Positions 8,648 through 19,033 are shown, counted from the stretch's first letter. The stretch is 41,897 bases of DNA from Holosporales bacterium (GCA_031267535.1 JAIRYS010000009.1:1-41897); one strand, 5' to 3'. The notes: generated from the sequence alone by a model not told the origin. Numbers and translations are program-made.

Positions 8648-9550
8648 TTAATCTGGAAGTCGGGCAATCACACGCCTAACCCGCCGCAGATCGGAATCAA
8701 CGACCTCGAAAGTAATGCCTGAGTGGTGGCTAAAAATCTCTCCGACAGACGGAACTCTGTTTGCAATTGAAATTATCAAACCGCCAACGGTTTCTACATC
8801 AGGAACTTTGCCGTCGTCTGTTGTCTCTACAAATTTGGCAGACAGGGCTTTCCCCGCCTCCTCTATCGAGGTTTTTGCATCGATCAAATACGATCCGTCT
8901 TGTTGCTTTACCAAGGATGGAGCGGCTGCTACTTCATCGTTTTGCTGAATGCTTCCAAGCACCTTAAGCACGACTTCTGCAAATGTGACAAGGCCGTCTA
9001 TTCCCCCGAATTCATCAACGACCAGCATAAGACGTTTCCCAGTGAGGCGCATTTGCTCCAGCAGCTCATCCAGTTTAATACTGGGGGCTATAAAAGCGGC
9101 CTCTTGGATAATAGTGTCAATATCAAATTTTTTTGGATTAAAGAAAAATTGCAGAATGTCTCGGATGTTTACGACGCCAACGATATTATCCAAATTATCC
9201 TTATAAACTGGTATTTGCGATTTAGAAGCGCAAGAGAAGATTCTTACCAGATCTGCAAAGCTTATATCATGCTCGACCGCGACAATTTCCGCCCGAGGGA
9301 CCATTATGTCTTCAGCAGCCAAATCTCGCAGACACAAGACATTGCTGAGCATTAGTTTTTCATTAGGATTAATCTCTTCGCCTTCCGGGGTAGTTTCCTC
9401 CATAAAATCGTCCAAGGCCTCATTGACGATGTCTTTGCTGCTAGGGTGATTTCTGGAAAAAATGTTTTTGATTTTATTGAACAATGGCCGCGCCTCTATC
9501 ATTCTCCTGCTTGTACGGATTCGCGATTGCAAGATCTCTAAGGATCTCAA
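8648..9550 (-). CDS. CorC/hemolysin-family CBS-domain protein
   Basis: AEDIMVPRAEIVAV, FADLVRIFSCASKSQIPVYKDNLDNIVGVVNIRDIL, VVDEFGGIDGLVT. Start may be nearer 9499 because of overlap with ybeY. Confidence 0.92.
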   Translation of the reverse strand: MRSLEILQSRIRTSRRMIEARPLFNKIKNIFSRNHPSSKDIVNEALDDFMEETTPEGEEINPNEKLMLSNVLCLRDLAAEDIMVPRAEIVAVEHDISFADLVRIFSCASKSQIPVYKDNLDNIVGVVNIRDILQFFFNPKKFDIDTIIQEAAFIAPSIKLDELLEQMRLTGKRLMLVVDEFGGIDGLVTFAEVVLKVLGSIQQNDEVAAAPSLVKQQDGSYLIDAKTSIEEAGKALSAKFVETTDDGKVPDVETVGGLIISIANRVPSVGEIFSHHSGITFEVVDSDLRRVRRVIARLPD

Positions 9551-10022
9551 CCTCCTTGTTTTCCATTACTTTTGCGTCATCTTCTGCATTATGGTCATAG
9601 CCAAGCAAATGCAACAACCCGTGTAGAGCCAAATGCGCCGTATGATCATCTAAAGATTTCGTCTGTTCTTGAGCCTCCCTTTTAATTGTATCTATTGACA
9701 AAGCCACGCTGCCTAGCATCTTAGGTACGCCATCATCGCACGCGCCAATAAAGCGCTGAGCTTGAAAAGACAGAACGTTGGTTGGCTTGTCTTGGCTACG
9801 GTAAGTCTTGTTAAGCTGTTTTACGACATTGTCGTCCACCAGAAGGAAATCCATGGACTTATTCTTAAGATCCCCCAAACCAAGATGGCGTACTGCGTAG
9901 GAAATCACTTTACGCAGAAGTTCAGAAGTCTCTTTAACTTTCCATTGAGAGGAAACAGACCTAACCGAAATCTCTAAGTCTTCGGCCTTAAACTCGATAC
10001 ATTCAGAACTGTCTTCCGGCAT
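9474..10022 (-). CDS. ybeY: Endoribonuclease YbeY
   Basis: NKTYRSQDKPTNVLSF...HLALHGLLHLLGYDHNAEDDAKVME (HGxLHLxGYDH). Confidence 0.95.
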   Translation of the reverse strand: MPEDSSECIEFKAEDLEISVRSVSSQWKVKETSELLRKVISYAVRHLGLGDLKNKSMDFLLVDDNVVKQLNKTYRSQDKPTNVLSFQAQRFIGACDDGVPKMLGSVALSIDTIKREAQEQTKSLDDHTAHLALHGLLHLLGYDHNAEDDAKVMENKEVEILRDLAIANPYKQENDRGAAIVQ

Positions 10023-10058
10023 ACGATAATAAAACTATGCTGAACATACTATCAGAAC

Positions 10059-11429
10059 CTAGATCAAAGTTCCACTAAGACTGTGCTTATCCAGGTCTGT
10101 TATATGAACCTGTCGCATATGGCCGATAAGGCTTTCGTCAGAGTTTACATAAACAGGCTGGTTGTATGGCGTGCGACCGATTACCTGACCGTCGTGACGG
10201 CCAAATCGCTCGAACAGTACGGGCTGAACGCTGCCAACGCTTTCGTTGTTAAAGTCTTGTTGCTGTTGATCCAAAAGATCTTGCAGAACTGCAAGCCGCT
10301 GCTCTTTCACTTTCTCCGACACTTGATCAGGCATATTTTCTGCGGGAGTATTTGGGCGCGGGCTGAACTTGAAATAATAAGACTTGGCAAACTTAATCTG
10401 CCTGGCTGTATCCATAGTGCCTTCAAAATCTTCGTCGCTTTCGCCTGGAAATCCTACGATAAAATCGGATGACATTGCTATTTTGGGGCAAACGTCACGT
10501 AGCTGGGCGATTATGTCGATATACAAACTGCGGTTATAGTGGCGGTTCATCATCTTCAGAATTCGATCAGATCCGGACTGTATAGGAAGATGCAATGCTG
10601 GCATCAAAGCCGGCACGCGGCCAAAAGCGCCAATAAGACGCTCAGACATACTGCAAGGATGCGAAGACAAAAACCTGATACGCGATATTTCCGGATATTC
10701 AGCGACCTCCTCTATCAAATCTACAAGGTCAAGTTTGTTGTCGTTGGCGTCCACGCCATCGTAAGCGTTGACGTTTTGCCCTCCTAATGTGATTTCCTGA
10801 ACGCCATTTCGTATCAGCAGCTCTATTTCCTCTTTAATTCCATCCAAAGGCCGAGAGTATTCTATTCCTCGAGTCTTAGGCACTACGCAGTACGAGCAAA
10901 AGTTTTTACACCCTTCTTGCACTGTAACAAAAGCGCAGGGGCCGACATGGCTCATACCGACTGAACTGAAGCATTTGAATTTTTCTTCATTGTGTATGCC
11001 GGTGCTTACTATAGGCGCGTACTTACGGCCAGCTTTTTGTTGAGCCTGTATTGACTCAATCGCTTCCGGCAATTTATGCGCGGATTGTACGCCCATTACT
11101 ATATCTACATTCCCAGAACGTCGAACTATCTCGCCGCCAAGTCCCTGCGCTATACAACCGGTCACAACCATTACAAACGGCAGACCCTCCTTAAGGCGCT
11201 TATCCCTGATTTCCTTCAAGCGACCTATGTCAGAAAAAAGCTTTTGATCGGCCTTATCGCGTATATGACAAGTGTTGAATATAACAACGCCGCAAGTTTT
11301 ATCCTGGCAACTGTCCACTTTGTGAAAATTGTTGCGGCCAAGCAGCGATATGATTTTGTCCGAATCATATACGTTCATCTGACAACCGTAGGTTTTTATC
11401 CAAACGCCTTTATACATTTGATCTAACAA
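10059..11429 (-). CDS. miaB: tRNA-2-methylthio-N6-dimethylallyladenosine synthase MiaB
   Basis: WIKTYGCQMNVYDSD, NTCHIRDKA, QEGCKNFCSYCVVPKTRG radical-SAM CxxxCxxC. Confidence 0.97.
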   Translation of the reverse strand: MLDQMYKGVWIKTYGCQMNVYDSDKIISLLGRNNFHKVDSCQDKTCGVVIFNTCHIRDKADQKLFSDIGRLKEIRDKRLKEGLPFVMVVTGCIAQGLGGEIVRRSGNVDIVMGVQSAHKLPEAIESIQAQQKAGRKYAPIVSTGIHNEEKFKCFSSVGMSHVGPCAFVTVQEGCKNFCSYCVVPKTRGIEYSRPLDGIKEEIELLIRNGVQEITLGGQNVNAYDGVDANDNKLDLVDLIEEVAEYPEISRIRFLSSHPCSMSERLIGAFGRVPALMPALHLPIQSGSDRILKMMNRHYNRSLYIDIIAQLRDVCPKIAMSSDFIVGFPGESDEDFEGTMDTARQIKFAKSYYFKFSPRPNTPAENMPDQVSEKVKEQRLAVLQDLLDQQQQDFNNESVGSVQPVLFERFGRHDGQVIGRTPYNQPVYVNSDESLIGHMRQVHITDLDKHSLSGTLI

Positions 11430-11556
11430 AACGTCTCTAGACTAGGTAATTAAAATTAAATACCGCAGCGCTTAACAAGTGCTTAAGGCAAAACAACTTT
11501 GCGCGCAATCTACCCCCTCCCTCAAGCATAACTGCTTGCAACAGTTTATATCCTAG

Positions 11557-11826
11557 TTAGGCTTCAAGTTCATTACGCAATTGCAAAATGATCTCCTCAA
11601 GCTCTTGCTCGCTGAGTTTGTTTATATCAAAAGGTTTGTCGGTTTTCTTCCGATCCAAAAAGCCGCAGATTTTACTGATAAGCTCTTTCGCTTTAATAGC
11701 CGAGGCTAAATCATTGTTATCAAAAGCCAACTGATATATCCGCTGAAGATCGCTAAGCGTTTTATCAAGTTCGTTTAGCTTATTGGTCGACTGCCCTAAA
11801 GGCGCTGTTGGTTTGGTCTTTTTCAT
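11557..11826 (-). CDS. Hypothetical protein, weakly like small terminase-type helical proteins
   Basis: MKKTKPTAPLGQSTNKLNELDKTLSDLQRIYQLAFDNNDLASAIKAKELI...; start trimmed to the internal Met. Confidence 0.4.
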   Translation of the reverse strand: MKKTKPTAPLGQSTNKLNELDKTLSDLQRIYQLAFDNNDLASAIKAKELISKICGFLDRKKTDKPFDINKLSEQELEEIILQLRNELEA

Positions 11827-11933
11827 AGTGATATAAGGAATTACTGGACGGCCGACCATCTGTGCCGACAAAGGCACAGACAGCCGCCATCTGCAACAAC
11901 CGCTAAGACGCAATAATGCGTGCGAAGACGGAC

Positions 11934-12146
11934 TTAGTGTACGCTTACCGGAATAAGATCGCTTAAACAAATGGCTTGTACAGCCGAATCCTTAGAACTA
12001 CTGCTGCCAAGGTTAGATCCATCGGCGGCATATATGGAAAACTTATCGCCCTGGACCGGCTTTACATAAGCCACTACGTTAATGCCCAAAGTCGCAAACT
12101 CTCGCTGCGAGATTTTTCTCAGCCAATCCTGATTTTCCGTCAGCAT
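11934..12146 (-). CDS. DUF1150-family protein
   Basis: 70 aa ISQREFATLGINVVAYVKPVQGDKFSIYAADGSNLG, next to hsp20 as in other alphaproteobacteria. Confidence 0.8.
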   Translation of the reverse strand: MLTENQDWLRKISQREFATLGINVVAYVKPVQGDKFSIYAADGSNLGSSSSKDSAVQAICLSDLIPVSVH

Positions 12147-12155
12147 AGCATCTAT

Positions 12156-12635
12156 CTACCTGGCTGAGGCTTCTTTAGCCGACGCTTCGCAAGTTTTTGA
12201 TGTAATAGCCTTCAATCCTCTGTTGTCATTGGATTTTATAGCTATTTTGCGAACTTGCGATGCGATTTTTGGACGCACTAAATTGATATGCAGCAAACCA
12301 TTGTCAAAGTCTGCGCTGGACACTTCTATCCCTTCTGCTAAAACAAATGAGCGTTGGAACTGGCGCGTTGCGATTCCGCGATGTAAATATATTCTATCTG
12401 CATCGTCACTCTGACTGCCTTTGATCGTAAGCTGGTTATCTTCCATAGAGATCTCAAGATTCTCTTGACTAAAGCCAGCTACCGCCAGGGTTATGCGAAA
12501 TCCCTGATCGCCAATCTGCTCTATGTTATAGGGGGGATACCCCTCGCTTGAAGATTTTGATAATTGATCGACCAATCTTTCGAAATGATCGAAACCTAAA
12601 AACAACGGACTATCAAACAAAGAAATTCTAGACAT
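12156..12635 (-). CDS. Small heat shock protein, Hsp20/IbpA family
   Basis: YNIEQIGDQGFRITLAVAGFSQENLEISMEDNQLTIKGSQ...GIATRQFQRSFVLAEGIEV; start at MSRISLFDSP with SD AGGAG 6 nt upstream. Confidence 0.93.
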   Translation of the reverse strand: MSRISLFDSPLFLGFDHFERLVDQLSKSSSEGYPPYNIEQIGDQGFRITLAVAGFSQENLEISMEDNQLTIKGSQSDDADRIYLHRGIATRQFQRSFVLAEGIEVSSADFDNGLLHINLVRPKIASQVRKIAIKSNDNRGLKAITSKTCEASAKEASAR

Positions 12636-12638
12636 AAT

Positions 12639-12664
12639 CAACTCCTCTATTAAGCAAGCTGCTA
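12639..12664 (-). promoter_or_regulatory. Candidate ROSE-like RNA thermometer hairpin over the hsp20 SD
   Basis: Minus-strand RNA CAGC-UUGCU-UAAUAG-AGGAG-UUG: UUGCU faces AGGAG with one G-G opposition and a bulged C. Confidence 0.5.
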
Positions 12665-12937
12665 AACACCTTGGCAGATTTCGCTTAAAGCCAAACCGGA
12701 CCAAGAACCCATGCGACCCCAGTTGGGCGCCACAAACCGCTAAGAAACCCAGAATCTACTTTGGCGTTCCCTAACACGCTCATTTCTAACACATATTACG
12801 ATAAAAGTCAAGTAAAATTAAAAGCGTTATCTTTAAATTTACAACGTAGGTTTGGATGTTTACTTCAAATGATTACATCCGGCCATTGTTTATGATAGTC
12901 TAATACTTAGCATTCGAATTTGTACATAGGTGGTATA

Positions 12938-13627
12938 TTGAGCGAAATATTCAACGAGCTTGAGCAGGAAGTTAACGAAGATATTCGTCGCGACAAGCTG
13001 ATTCGCATATGGAACCAGTACGGCAAGTACATTATCGCAGCTTTGGTTTTGACCATAGGCAGCATAATCGGTTATATGTCGTGGAGAAGCTATAAAGAGG
13101 CTAAGGCCGTCGACTCAACCCAGCATCTTATACAGATATTGAGGCAAGTCGAGCAAGGCAAAATTATGGATGCTTTCACAGGGCTAAGAGAGCTGTCCAA
13201 CAAGTCTTCAGCCGACGTAAAAATGTTAACAGAGTTCATATACTCTGGACTACGTCTTAAGGTTTATGAACAGTCAGGAAAGATCAACGAGCTTCAAGAG
13301 CAAGAGCTTGACGAGTTAGTCGCCATAGAAAAAGACGTCAAGCAAGACATTGTGTGGCGAGATCTCGCCGCTTTGACGACAGCGCTATATAAATTTGATG
13401 TTTTAACCCCGCAAGAGCTTATCAAAAAGTTAAAGCCACTAACAACCGTAGATAGGCCATTTATGTTTTCAGCACTTGAGATTACTGCCTTTTTACATAT
13501 GAAAGCAGGCGAGTTTGAGGAAGCTAAATCGCTTTTCGAACAAATATCAAAAGACAGCAACGCTCCGGCCGAGATGCGTCAGCGCGCTGAGCTAATGCTG
13601 CAAAACCCTATTTTACACCGTGGATGA
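12938..13627 (+). CDS. YfgM-like TPR/membrane-anchored protein
   Basis: LSEIFNELEQEVNEDIRRDKLIRIWNQYGKYIIAALVLTIGSIIGYMSW, single N-terminal TM and helical C-terminus. Confidence 0.7.
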   Translation: MSEIFNELEQEVNEDIRRDKLIRIWNQYGKYIIAALVLTIGSIIGYMSWRSYKEAKAVDSTQHLIQILRQVEQGKIMDAFTGLRELSNKSSADVKMLTEFIYSGLRLKVYEQSGKINELQEQELDELVAIEKDVKQDIVWRDLAALTTALYKFDVLTPQELIKKLKPLTTVDRPFMFSALEITAFLHMKAGEFEEAKSLFEQISKDSNAPAEMRQRAELMLQNPILHRG

Positions 13628-15111
13628 GACTCGTGGCTACAGACAATCAAGATCAGCAAATTAGGCTTGCAAGACTGCAAAAGGTCGCCGATCTGCGTAA
13701 ACGCGGGATAGAGCCTTATCCTTACGAGTTTGCTAAGACACACTCGTCAGAACAAATTCACGCAGAGTTTAATTATCTTAAGGCAGATCAGGAAAGTGGA
13801 AAGCAGGCGTCGGTTGCCGGAAGGGTAATGTCCATCCGTAATGACGGCATGTTTGTTGATTTGCATGATCCAAAAGGTAAAATTCAGGTCTTCTGTCATA
13901 AAAAGCAGCTAGCTGAAGATAAGCTTGAATTGATTCAGTCTCTTGATCTTGGAGACATTGTAGGCATAGTTGGCAATGTCAGGCGTACCCCTAGGGGAGA
14001 GATAACCGTCGACGCCACTGATGTACAACTGCTGTCGAAATGTCTGCTTCCATTGCCTGAGAAGTATCACGGTCTTGCTGACCGCGAACTCAGGTACAGG
14101 CAGCGTTATTTAGACCTGATCACCAATAAAGATTCGCGAGATGTGTTTACCAAACGTTGTTTGGCTACAGATACGATCAGGAAAGCGCTGGTGGACGACG
14201 GTTTTATGGAAGTCGAAACTCCGATGCTGCATCCTATCGCAGGAGGGGCTATTGCGAAGCCGTTTATAACTCGTCACAATGCGCTAGATATGGATCTTTA
14301 TTTGCGTATCGCCCCTGAACTATATCTAAAAAGACTTATCGTGGGTGGGCTTAGCGAGCGAGTATTTGAGATAAACCGTTGCTTCAGGAACGAAGGTATC
14401 TCCACTCGCCACAATCCTGAGTTTACGACCATTGAGATATATCAAGCCTACGCTGATTATAATGCCGTTATAAAAATTACGGAAAATGTCGTGACTTCTG
14501 TAGCCCAAGCGTTGCACGGACAGCTGTCGATCGAATATGACGGAAAGACTTTAGACTTGTCTGCTCCTTGGAAACGGCGATCTATGACAGGGCTGATTCA
14601 GGATCAAACCGGCGTCGATTTTCTTCAAATATCCGGTGATGAAGAAGCCAGGTCTTGTGCAAAAAATATTGGCGTTATCGTCGATGACAGCTTTGGCTGG
14701 GGAAAAGTTATAGAAGCTGTATTTGAGGAAAAAGTAGAACACCTGCTTATTCAACCGACTCACGTGACAGATCTTCCGCGAGAAATTTCCCCTCTGTCCA
14801 AGATTCACAGGCTTGATCCCAGGCTAACCGAGCGGTTTGAGACTTATATCAACGGCTGGGAAATAGCAAACGGCTTTTCTGAGCTCAATGATCCAATTGA
14901 CCAGCACGACCGTTTCGCTGAGCAGCTCAAAGCGCGTGAGGCTGGCGACGGCGAAGCTCACTGTATGGACGAGGATTTTATTACTGCCTTAGAATACGCC
15001 ATGCCGCCATGCGCCGGCTTGGGAATTGGCGTCGATCGGCTTGTTATGATAATGACCAATTCTTTGTCAATCAGGGACGTAATTGCTTTTCCAACGCTCA
15101 GGCCTAAGTAA
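13624..15111 (+). CDS. lysS: Lysyl-tRNA synthetase, class II
   Basis: VAGRVMSIRNDGMFVDLHDPKGKIQVF; FRNEGISTRHNPEFTTIEIYQAYADY; GLGIGVDRLVM. Confidence 0.97.
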   Translation: MRLVATDNQDQQIRLARLQKVADLRKRGIEPYPYEFAKTHSSEQIHAEFNYLKADQESGKQASVAGRVMSIRNDGMFVDLHDPKGKIQVFCHKKQLAEDKLELIQSLDLGDIVGIVGNVRRTPRGEITVDATDVQLLSKCLLPLPEKYHGLADRELRYRQRYLDLITNKDSRDVFTKRCLATDTIRKALVDDGFMEVETPMLHPIAGGAIAKPFITRHNALDMDLYLRIAPELYLKRLIVGGLSERVFEINRCFRNEGISTRHNPEFTTIEIYQAYADYNAVIKITENVVTSVAQALHGQLSIEYDGKTLDLSAPWKRRSMTGLIQDQTGVDFLQISGDEEARSCAKNIGVIVDDSFGWGKVIEAVFEEKVEHLLIQPTHVTDLPREISPLSKIHRLDPRLTERFETYINGWEIANGFSELNDPIDQHDRFAEQLKAREAGDGEAHCMDEDFITALEYAMPPCAGLGIGVDRLVMIMTNSLSIRDVIAFPTLRPK

Positions 15112-15293
15112 ACTTTATTGATCGCTAATCAGATATTTTTTTTGAACTTTTGCTCTGTAAATATCTGGCCCAATGACTGTCAGCCAAGTATCTCTACCCG
15201 ATCTTTATTCTATCCTCCATAGGTATGGTATTACTACGGCATATGCTGCTAAAGCGTATTTATTTTTTCTGTCTTAAGGAACGAGGATAAACG

Positions 15294-16682
15294 ATGCACG
15301 CTCCAATCCATATAAAAGATCTAAGCTTGTTGCTTCCGCACAAAACCTGCTTTGAGGGTTTCTCAACGTTAATCTCATTTGGGGACCGAATCGGTATTAT
15401 TGGCCGCAATGGAAGCGGTAAGTCTTCCCTGCTTCGCATGATTACGGAACAAAACCCTAGTATTTCGTTGGCATACGTTCCTCAGACCATATCCGATTTC
15501 GATTCGCTAAGTGGAGGAGAGCGTTTCAATAAAGCTTTGTCTCTGGCGCTTGGCAAAGATCCGTCACTTCTTTTACTAGACGAGCCAACTAATCACCTGG
15601 ACCTAGATAATCGAAAAAGCCTGACGCGTCTGTTAAAGTCGTATCATGGCGCCTTAATCATTGCCACCCACGACAAAGAGCTTCTGCGCAGCTGTACCCA
15701 GATTCTGTGGCATATCGACGGTGGAACAATCACGGTTTTTCGAGGAAGCTATGACGATTATGTCGGTGAAAAACATCTAAAGCGTCGGTCGCTTGCGCAT
15801 CAGATTGATCTGGCAGAGCGAGAGAGAAAATTCGCGCATCAACAGCTGATAAAAGAGCAAGAACGCACATCCAAAAGCATCAAATTCGGCAAGAAAAAAG
15901 TAGAAAACAAAAAATGGATGAAGAGCGTCGGGGATCTTAAAGCTATGAAGGCCGAAAAATCCCAAGGCAGTAAGCTAAAGAATATCGACGAAAGGAAACA
16001 GAAGCTGTCAGGCCAGCTGAATGAAATGCGTCTGCCGGAAATCATTACGCCGAGATTTAAATTTACATATCAGGACACATCCGGCAGATCCATTGTCTCT
16101 ATAACGAACGGTACGGCTGGATATGCCAGTAAAGTTATACTGCGAAACATAAATTTCTGTGTCGGCTCACAAGAACGTGTTGCAATCGTTGGGCGTAATG
16201 GAGTTGGGAAGACGACCCTTGTTAGGGCAATTTGCGGTGACCCATATATTGTGAAGTCTGGCAGCTGGAGCGTGCCGAACCCCCGAGATATAGGCCGTCT
16301 AGATCAACATTACGACAACTTAGATCCGGAAAAATCCGCCCTAGAGATAATCTGGGAAGCCAGCGATAAATGGCACGATTTTGCAGAAGTCAGAAGTTTT
16401 TTAAACGACTATCTGTTTCGAAAAAACGAAGAAGTAAATGTGCCGCTAAAAACAATGTCTGGGGGAGAGAAGGCCAGATTGTCTTTGGCCAAAATTGCCG
16501 CCAACCCGCCTAAGCTTCTGATTCTAGACGAAGTCACCAACAATATAGACATGGAAACACGCGATCACTTAATTGCAATTTTGCGGCAATATACCTCTAG
16601 TATTATTGTAATATCTCATGACGAGGGTTTTCTGAGCGAAATCGGCGGTTGGAACTGTATTGAAGCGGTGAAATTTCTGTAA
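15294..16682 (+). CDS. ABC-F family ATPase
   Basis: Two Walker A motifs (GRNGSGKSS, GRNGVGKTT), two LSGGE/MSGGEKARLSL signatures. Confidence 0.93.
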   Translation: MHAPIHIKDLSLLLPHKTCFEGFSTLISFGDRIGIIGRNGSGKSSLLRMITEQNPSISLAYVPQTISDFDSLSGGERFNKALSLALGKDPSLLLLDEPTNHLDLDNRKSLTRLLKSYHGALIIATHDKELLRSCTQILWHIDGGTITVFRGSYDDYVGEKHLKRRSLAHQIDLAERERKFAHQQLIKEQERTSKSIKFGKKKVENKKWMKSVGDLKAMKAEKSQGSKLKNIDERKQKLSGQLNEMRLPEIITPRFKFTYQDTSGRSIVSITNGTAGYASKVILRNINFCVGSQERVAIVGRNGVGKTTLVRAICGDPYIVKSGSWSVPNPRDIGRLDQHYDNLDPEKSALEIIWEASDKWHDFAEVRSFLNDYLFRKNEEVNVPLKTMSGGEKARLSLAKIAANPPKLLILDEVTNNIDMETRDHLIAILRQYTSSIIVISHDEGFLSEIGGWNCIEAVKFL

Positions 16683-16790
16683 TGCTACAATGGCTCCTGG
16701 TGGTAACCAATGTAAGGAGACTGTACACGCCCTTGCAAACGGATCCCCTCTCACTTAAAAAATACGTATTATTTTATAGGAAAGTGAGCA

Positions 16791-16828
16791 TAAAAAAGAG
16801 GCAGGGAGCCAGTAGCCCCGCACCTCTT
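16791..16828 (-). terminator. Rho-independent terminator
   Basis: AAGAGGcaGGGagCC-AGTA-GcCCCgcACCTCTT followed on the minus strand by TTTTTTA. Confidence 0.7.
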
Positions 16829-16876
16829 AGTATTTGCCAACAAAGCCTCGCTTAACGCGCTGACTTGGCTTGATAA

Positions 16877-17389
16877 TTATTCCAATGTAGCATCAGATGC
16901 TATGCGCAAAAAACGAGGGCTTAACGCTTTAAAAGTTTCTATTGCGTCTTCTCCGAATGGTGTAAACATATCCTTAAACAGCCATTTAGGAGCATCAGCG
17001 GGGAGGCCTTTAACCATAAGATCCAGATAACTTAATTGTACGCCGAACTCAATACCAAATTGGGCTGCATACACCGAACGAATCCCTTCTGCATACAAAG
17101 TAAAGAATAATCCTTTAAAATAAGTTTCTAAGCCTAGTTCACTAGCTGTATAAAGTTTTTCAGTAGAGTTGATAAATCCCACAAAACCTATGGTGTCATC
17201 CTGGTCCTCCATGTCTTTTGTACTAAAAATCAAGCACTGGGGTTTCATGAAGATTAAAAAAGATTCAGGGAAAGCAGTTTTAAATTTCCATGTATACACT
17301 CTTTGGAAAATACAAAAATTGCCTGATTTTCTTGAACTCTTTACTAAAAGAGGATCAACATTGGCGCCATAAATTGCGGAAGGCGCCAA
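16877..17389 (-). CDS. Hypothetical protein
   Basis: Intact 170-aa ORF with a downstream terminator; no family recognised. Confidence 0.55.
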   Translation of the reverse strand: MAPSAIYGANVDPLLVKSSRKSGNFCIFQRVYTWKFKTAFPESFLIFMKPQCLIFSTKDMEDQDDTIGFVGFINSTEKLYTASELGLETYFKGLFFTLYAEGIRSVYAAQFGIEFGVQLSYLDLMVKGLPADAPKWLFKDMFTPFGEDAIETFKALSPRFLRIASDATLE

Positions 17390-17530
17390 ATTATAACGAT
17401 ATGTAAAGAATGCGCAATCTCCGAAACTTGCCTCTTTTTATTATTATAAAACTTCCTAGAAATACAAGAAGCATAACAACACAAACAATCATATAAATGG
17501 CCGCCGACTCAACGCTGGCCTTTCATTATG

Positions 17531-17554
17531 AAAAACCCCCACAGGCAAGTGAGG
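17531..17554 (-). terminator. Terminator downstream of 5S rRNA
   Basis: Minus strand CCTCAC-TTGCCT-GTGGGG-GTTTTT. Confidence 0.6.
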
Positions 17555-17573
17555 AAAAGAACACGAGGATTAA

Positions 17574-17692
17574 GGCCTGGCAGTGAACTACTTTCCCGTA
17601 CCTTAAGGCACAGTATCATCGCCGCTGGGAACTTTCGCTTTCCAGTTCGGAATGGGATGGAGCGTTGGGCTTCCCGCTGTTGCCACCAGGCC
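17574..17692 (-). rRNA. rrf: 5S ribosomal RNA
   Basis: Minus strand GGCCTGGTGGCAACAGCGGGAAGCCCAACGCTCCATCCCATTCCGAACTGG...GGTACGGGAAAGTAGTTCACTGCCAGGCC, classic 5S loops and closing stem. Confidence 0.95.
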
Positions 17693-17779
17693 GATCCTAC
17701 AAGGCTGATTCTATCATATACAAACAATCATGCAAGCGCCTTTCGCAGAATAATATAAGCCGCGTAACACAAAACACAC

Positions 17780-19018
17780 TCAGCCTACGCGTTCCTGACC
17801 CATAGTTTCCTTGATAAAGGCCGACATAACGTAAGATATGACCAAACAAATTGGCAACGTTAAAATAGCCTTATGATAACAGGATATGTCATATAGCCTT
17901 ACGCCCGATGCAGATAAGCCGCCTGTCCAAAACAGATCTAACAACACGCCAAATACCGGTTGAAAAACCGACCCAGCCAGCATCACCAGCGCATTAGCCA
18001 ATGCAATTGCAGTTCCAGAATGCCGTACGGACGCGTTGTTCTTGGCGCATGTGAAAACCAGAACCTCTGCAGCTGTAAATACTCCTATTAGGAATACTAT
18101 TGCGAAGGATGTGTACAAATTTTGCGAGTACATTAATGCGATGAACAGAACAGTAGTGCAAATTACTGAAAAGCGGATGGTTTTCATATAGCCGCCAACC
18201 TTCCTAGCAATAATGGCTACTGGAATGCTGCCGATGGCAAACCCTATAAAAAGCGCTGAAGTAGCGAAAGAAGCCAATTCGTTGTTAACTTGATGCTTGG
18301 CTATAAAAAACGGCACAGCCCAAAGTTCGGAGAACACAGAAACCGGAAGATACATAAATCCACCGACCATCCCTGACAGGATAATTTGTTTATTCTTGAT
18401 GATCTTTTTAAAGATAGATCCAAAAGATTTCTGTATGCCGGCATTTTCAGATATTCTTATCGCCTTAGGCAGCAACACAAACGCTAACACAGCCAAAACC
18501 GCCCCTACAATCGAAATAAACAGTATTGCCTCTCTCCATCCAATGGCGTTTACCAGCTTAGCAGTCGGGAAACCGCTGCACAGGGCCCCAAACGTGCCCA
18601 TCATGTTTGTTATTCCCGCAAATATGGGGAAATGCTTAATCGGAAAGACAGTAGACGCGATTTGCAGGCCAGATATAAATGCGCAAGACGCTCCAGCGCC
18701 GATTAAAAAGCGGCCAAACTGTGCGATGAGTACGCTGTCTGTCCAAACAAACATAATTGATCCCAGAACTGACAGGATTATTGACGACCCTATCAGATTT
18801 CTTGGCCCAAGCTTATCAAGTATAAGGCCGCATGGCACTTGCAAAGTAACGTATGAATAATAAAAGCAGGACACCATCATGCCAAGGATGCTGGTCGTAA
18901 TGCCATAGTGGCACATAAGATCATCGGTCATAACGCTAGGCGAAACGCGCAACACCACCTCGTACAGATAGAATATGTTAGCGATACTCCACGTAATCCA
19001 GGATTTAATGTTTTTCAT
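17780..19018 (-). CDS. MFS transporter
   Basis: 12-TM-like 412 aa; LGMMVSCFYYSYVTLQVPCGLILDKLGPRNLIG. Confidence 0.9.
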   Translation of the reverse strand: MKNIKSWITWSIANIFYLYEVVLRVSPSVMTDDLMCHYGITTSILGMMVSCFYYSYVTLQVPCGLILDKLGPRNLIGSSIILSVLGSIMFVWTDSVLIAQFGRFLIGAGASCAFISGLQIASTVFPIKHFPIFAGITNMMGTFGALCSGFPTAKLVNAIGWREAILFISIVGAVLAVLAFVLLPKAIRISENAGIQKSFGSIFKKIIKNKQIILSGMVGGFMYLPVSVFSELWAVPFFIAKHQVNNELASFATSALFIGFAIGSIPVAIIARKVGGYMKTIRFSVICTTVLFIALMYSQNLYTSFAIVFLIGVFTAAEVLVFTCAKNNASVRHSGTAIALANALVMLAGSVFQPVFGVLLDLFWTGGLSASGVRLYDISCYHKAILTLPICLVISYVMSAFIKETMGQERVG

Positions 19019-19033
19019 GACGGTAGCTTATTG

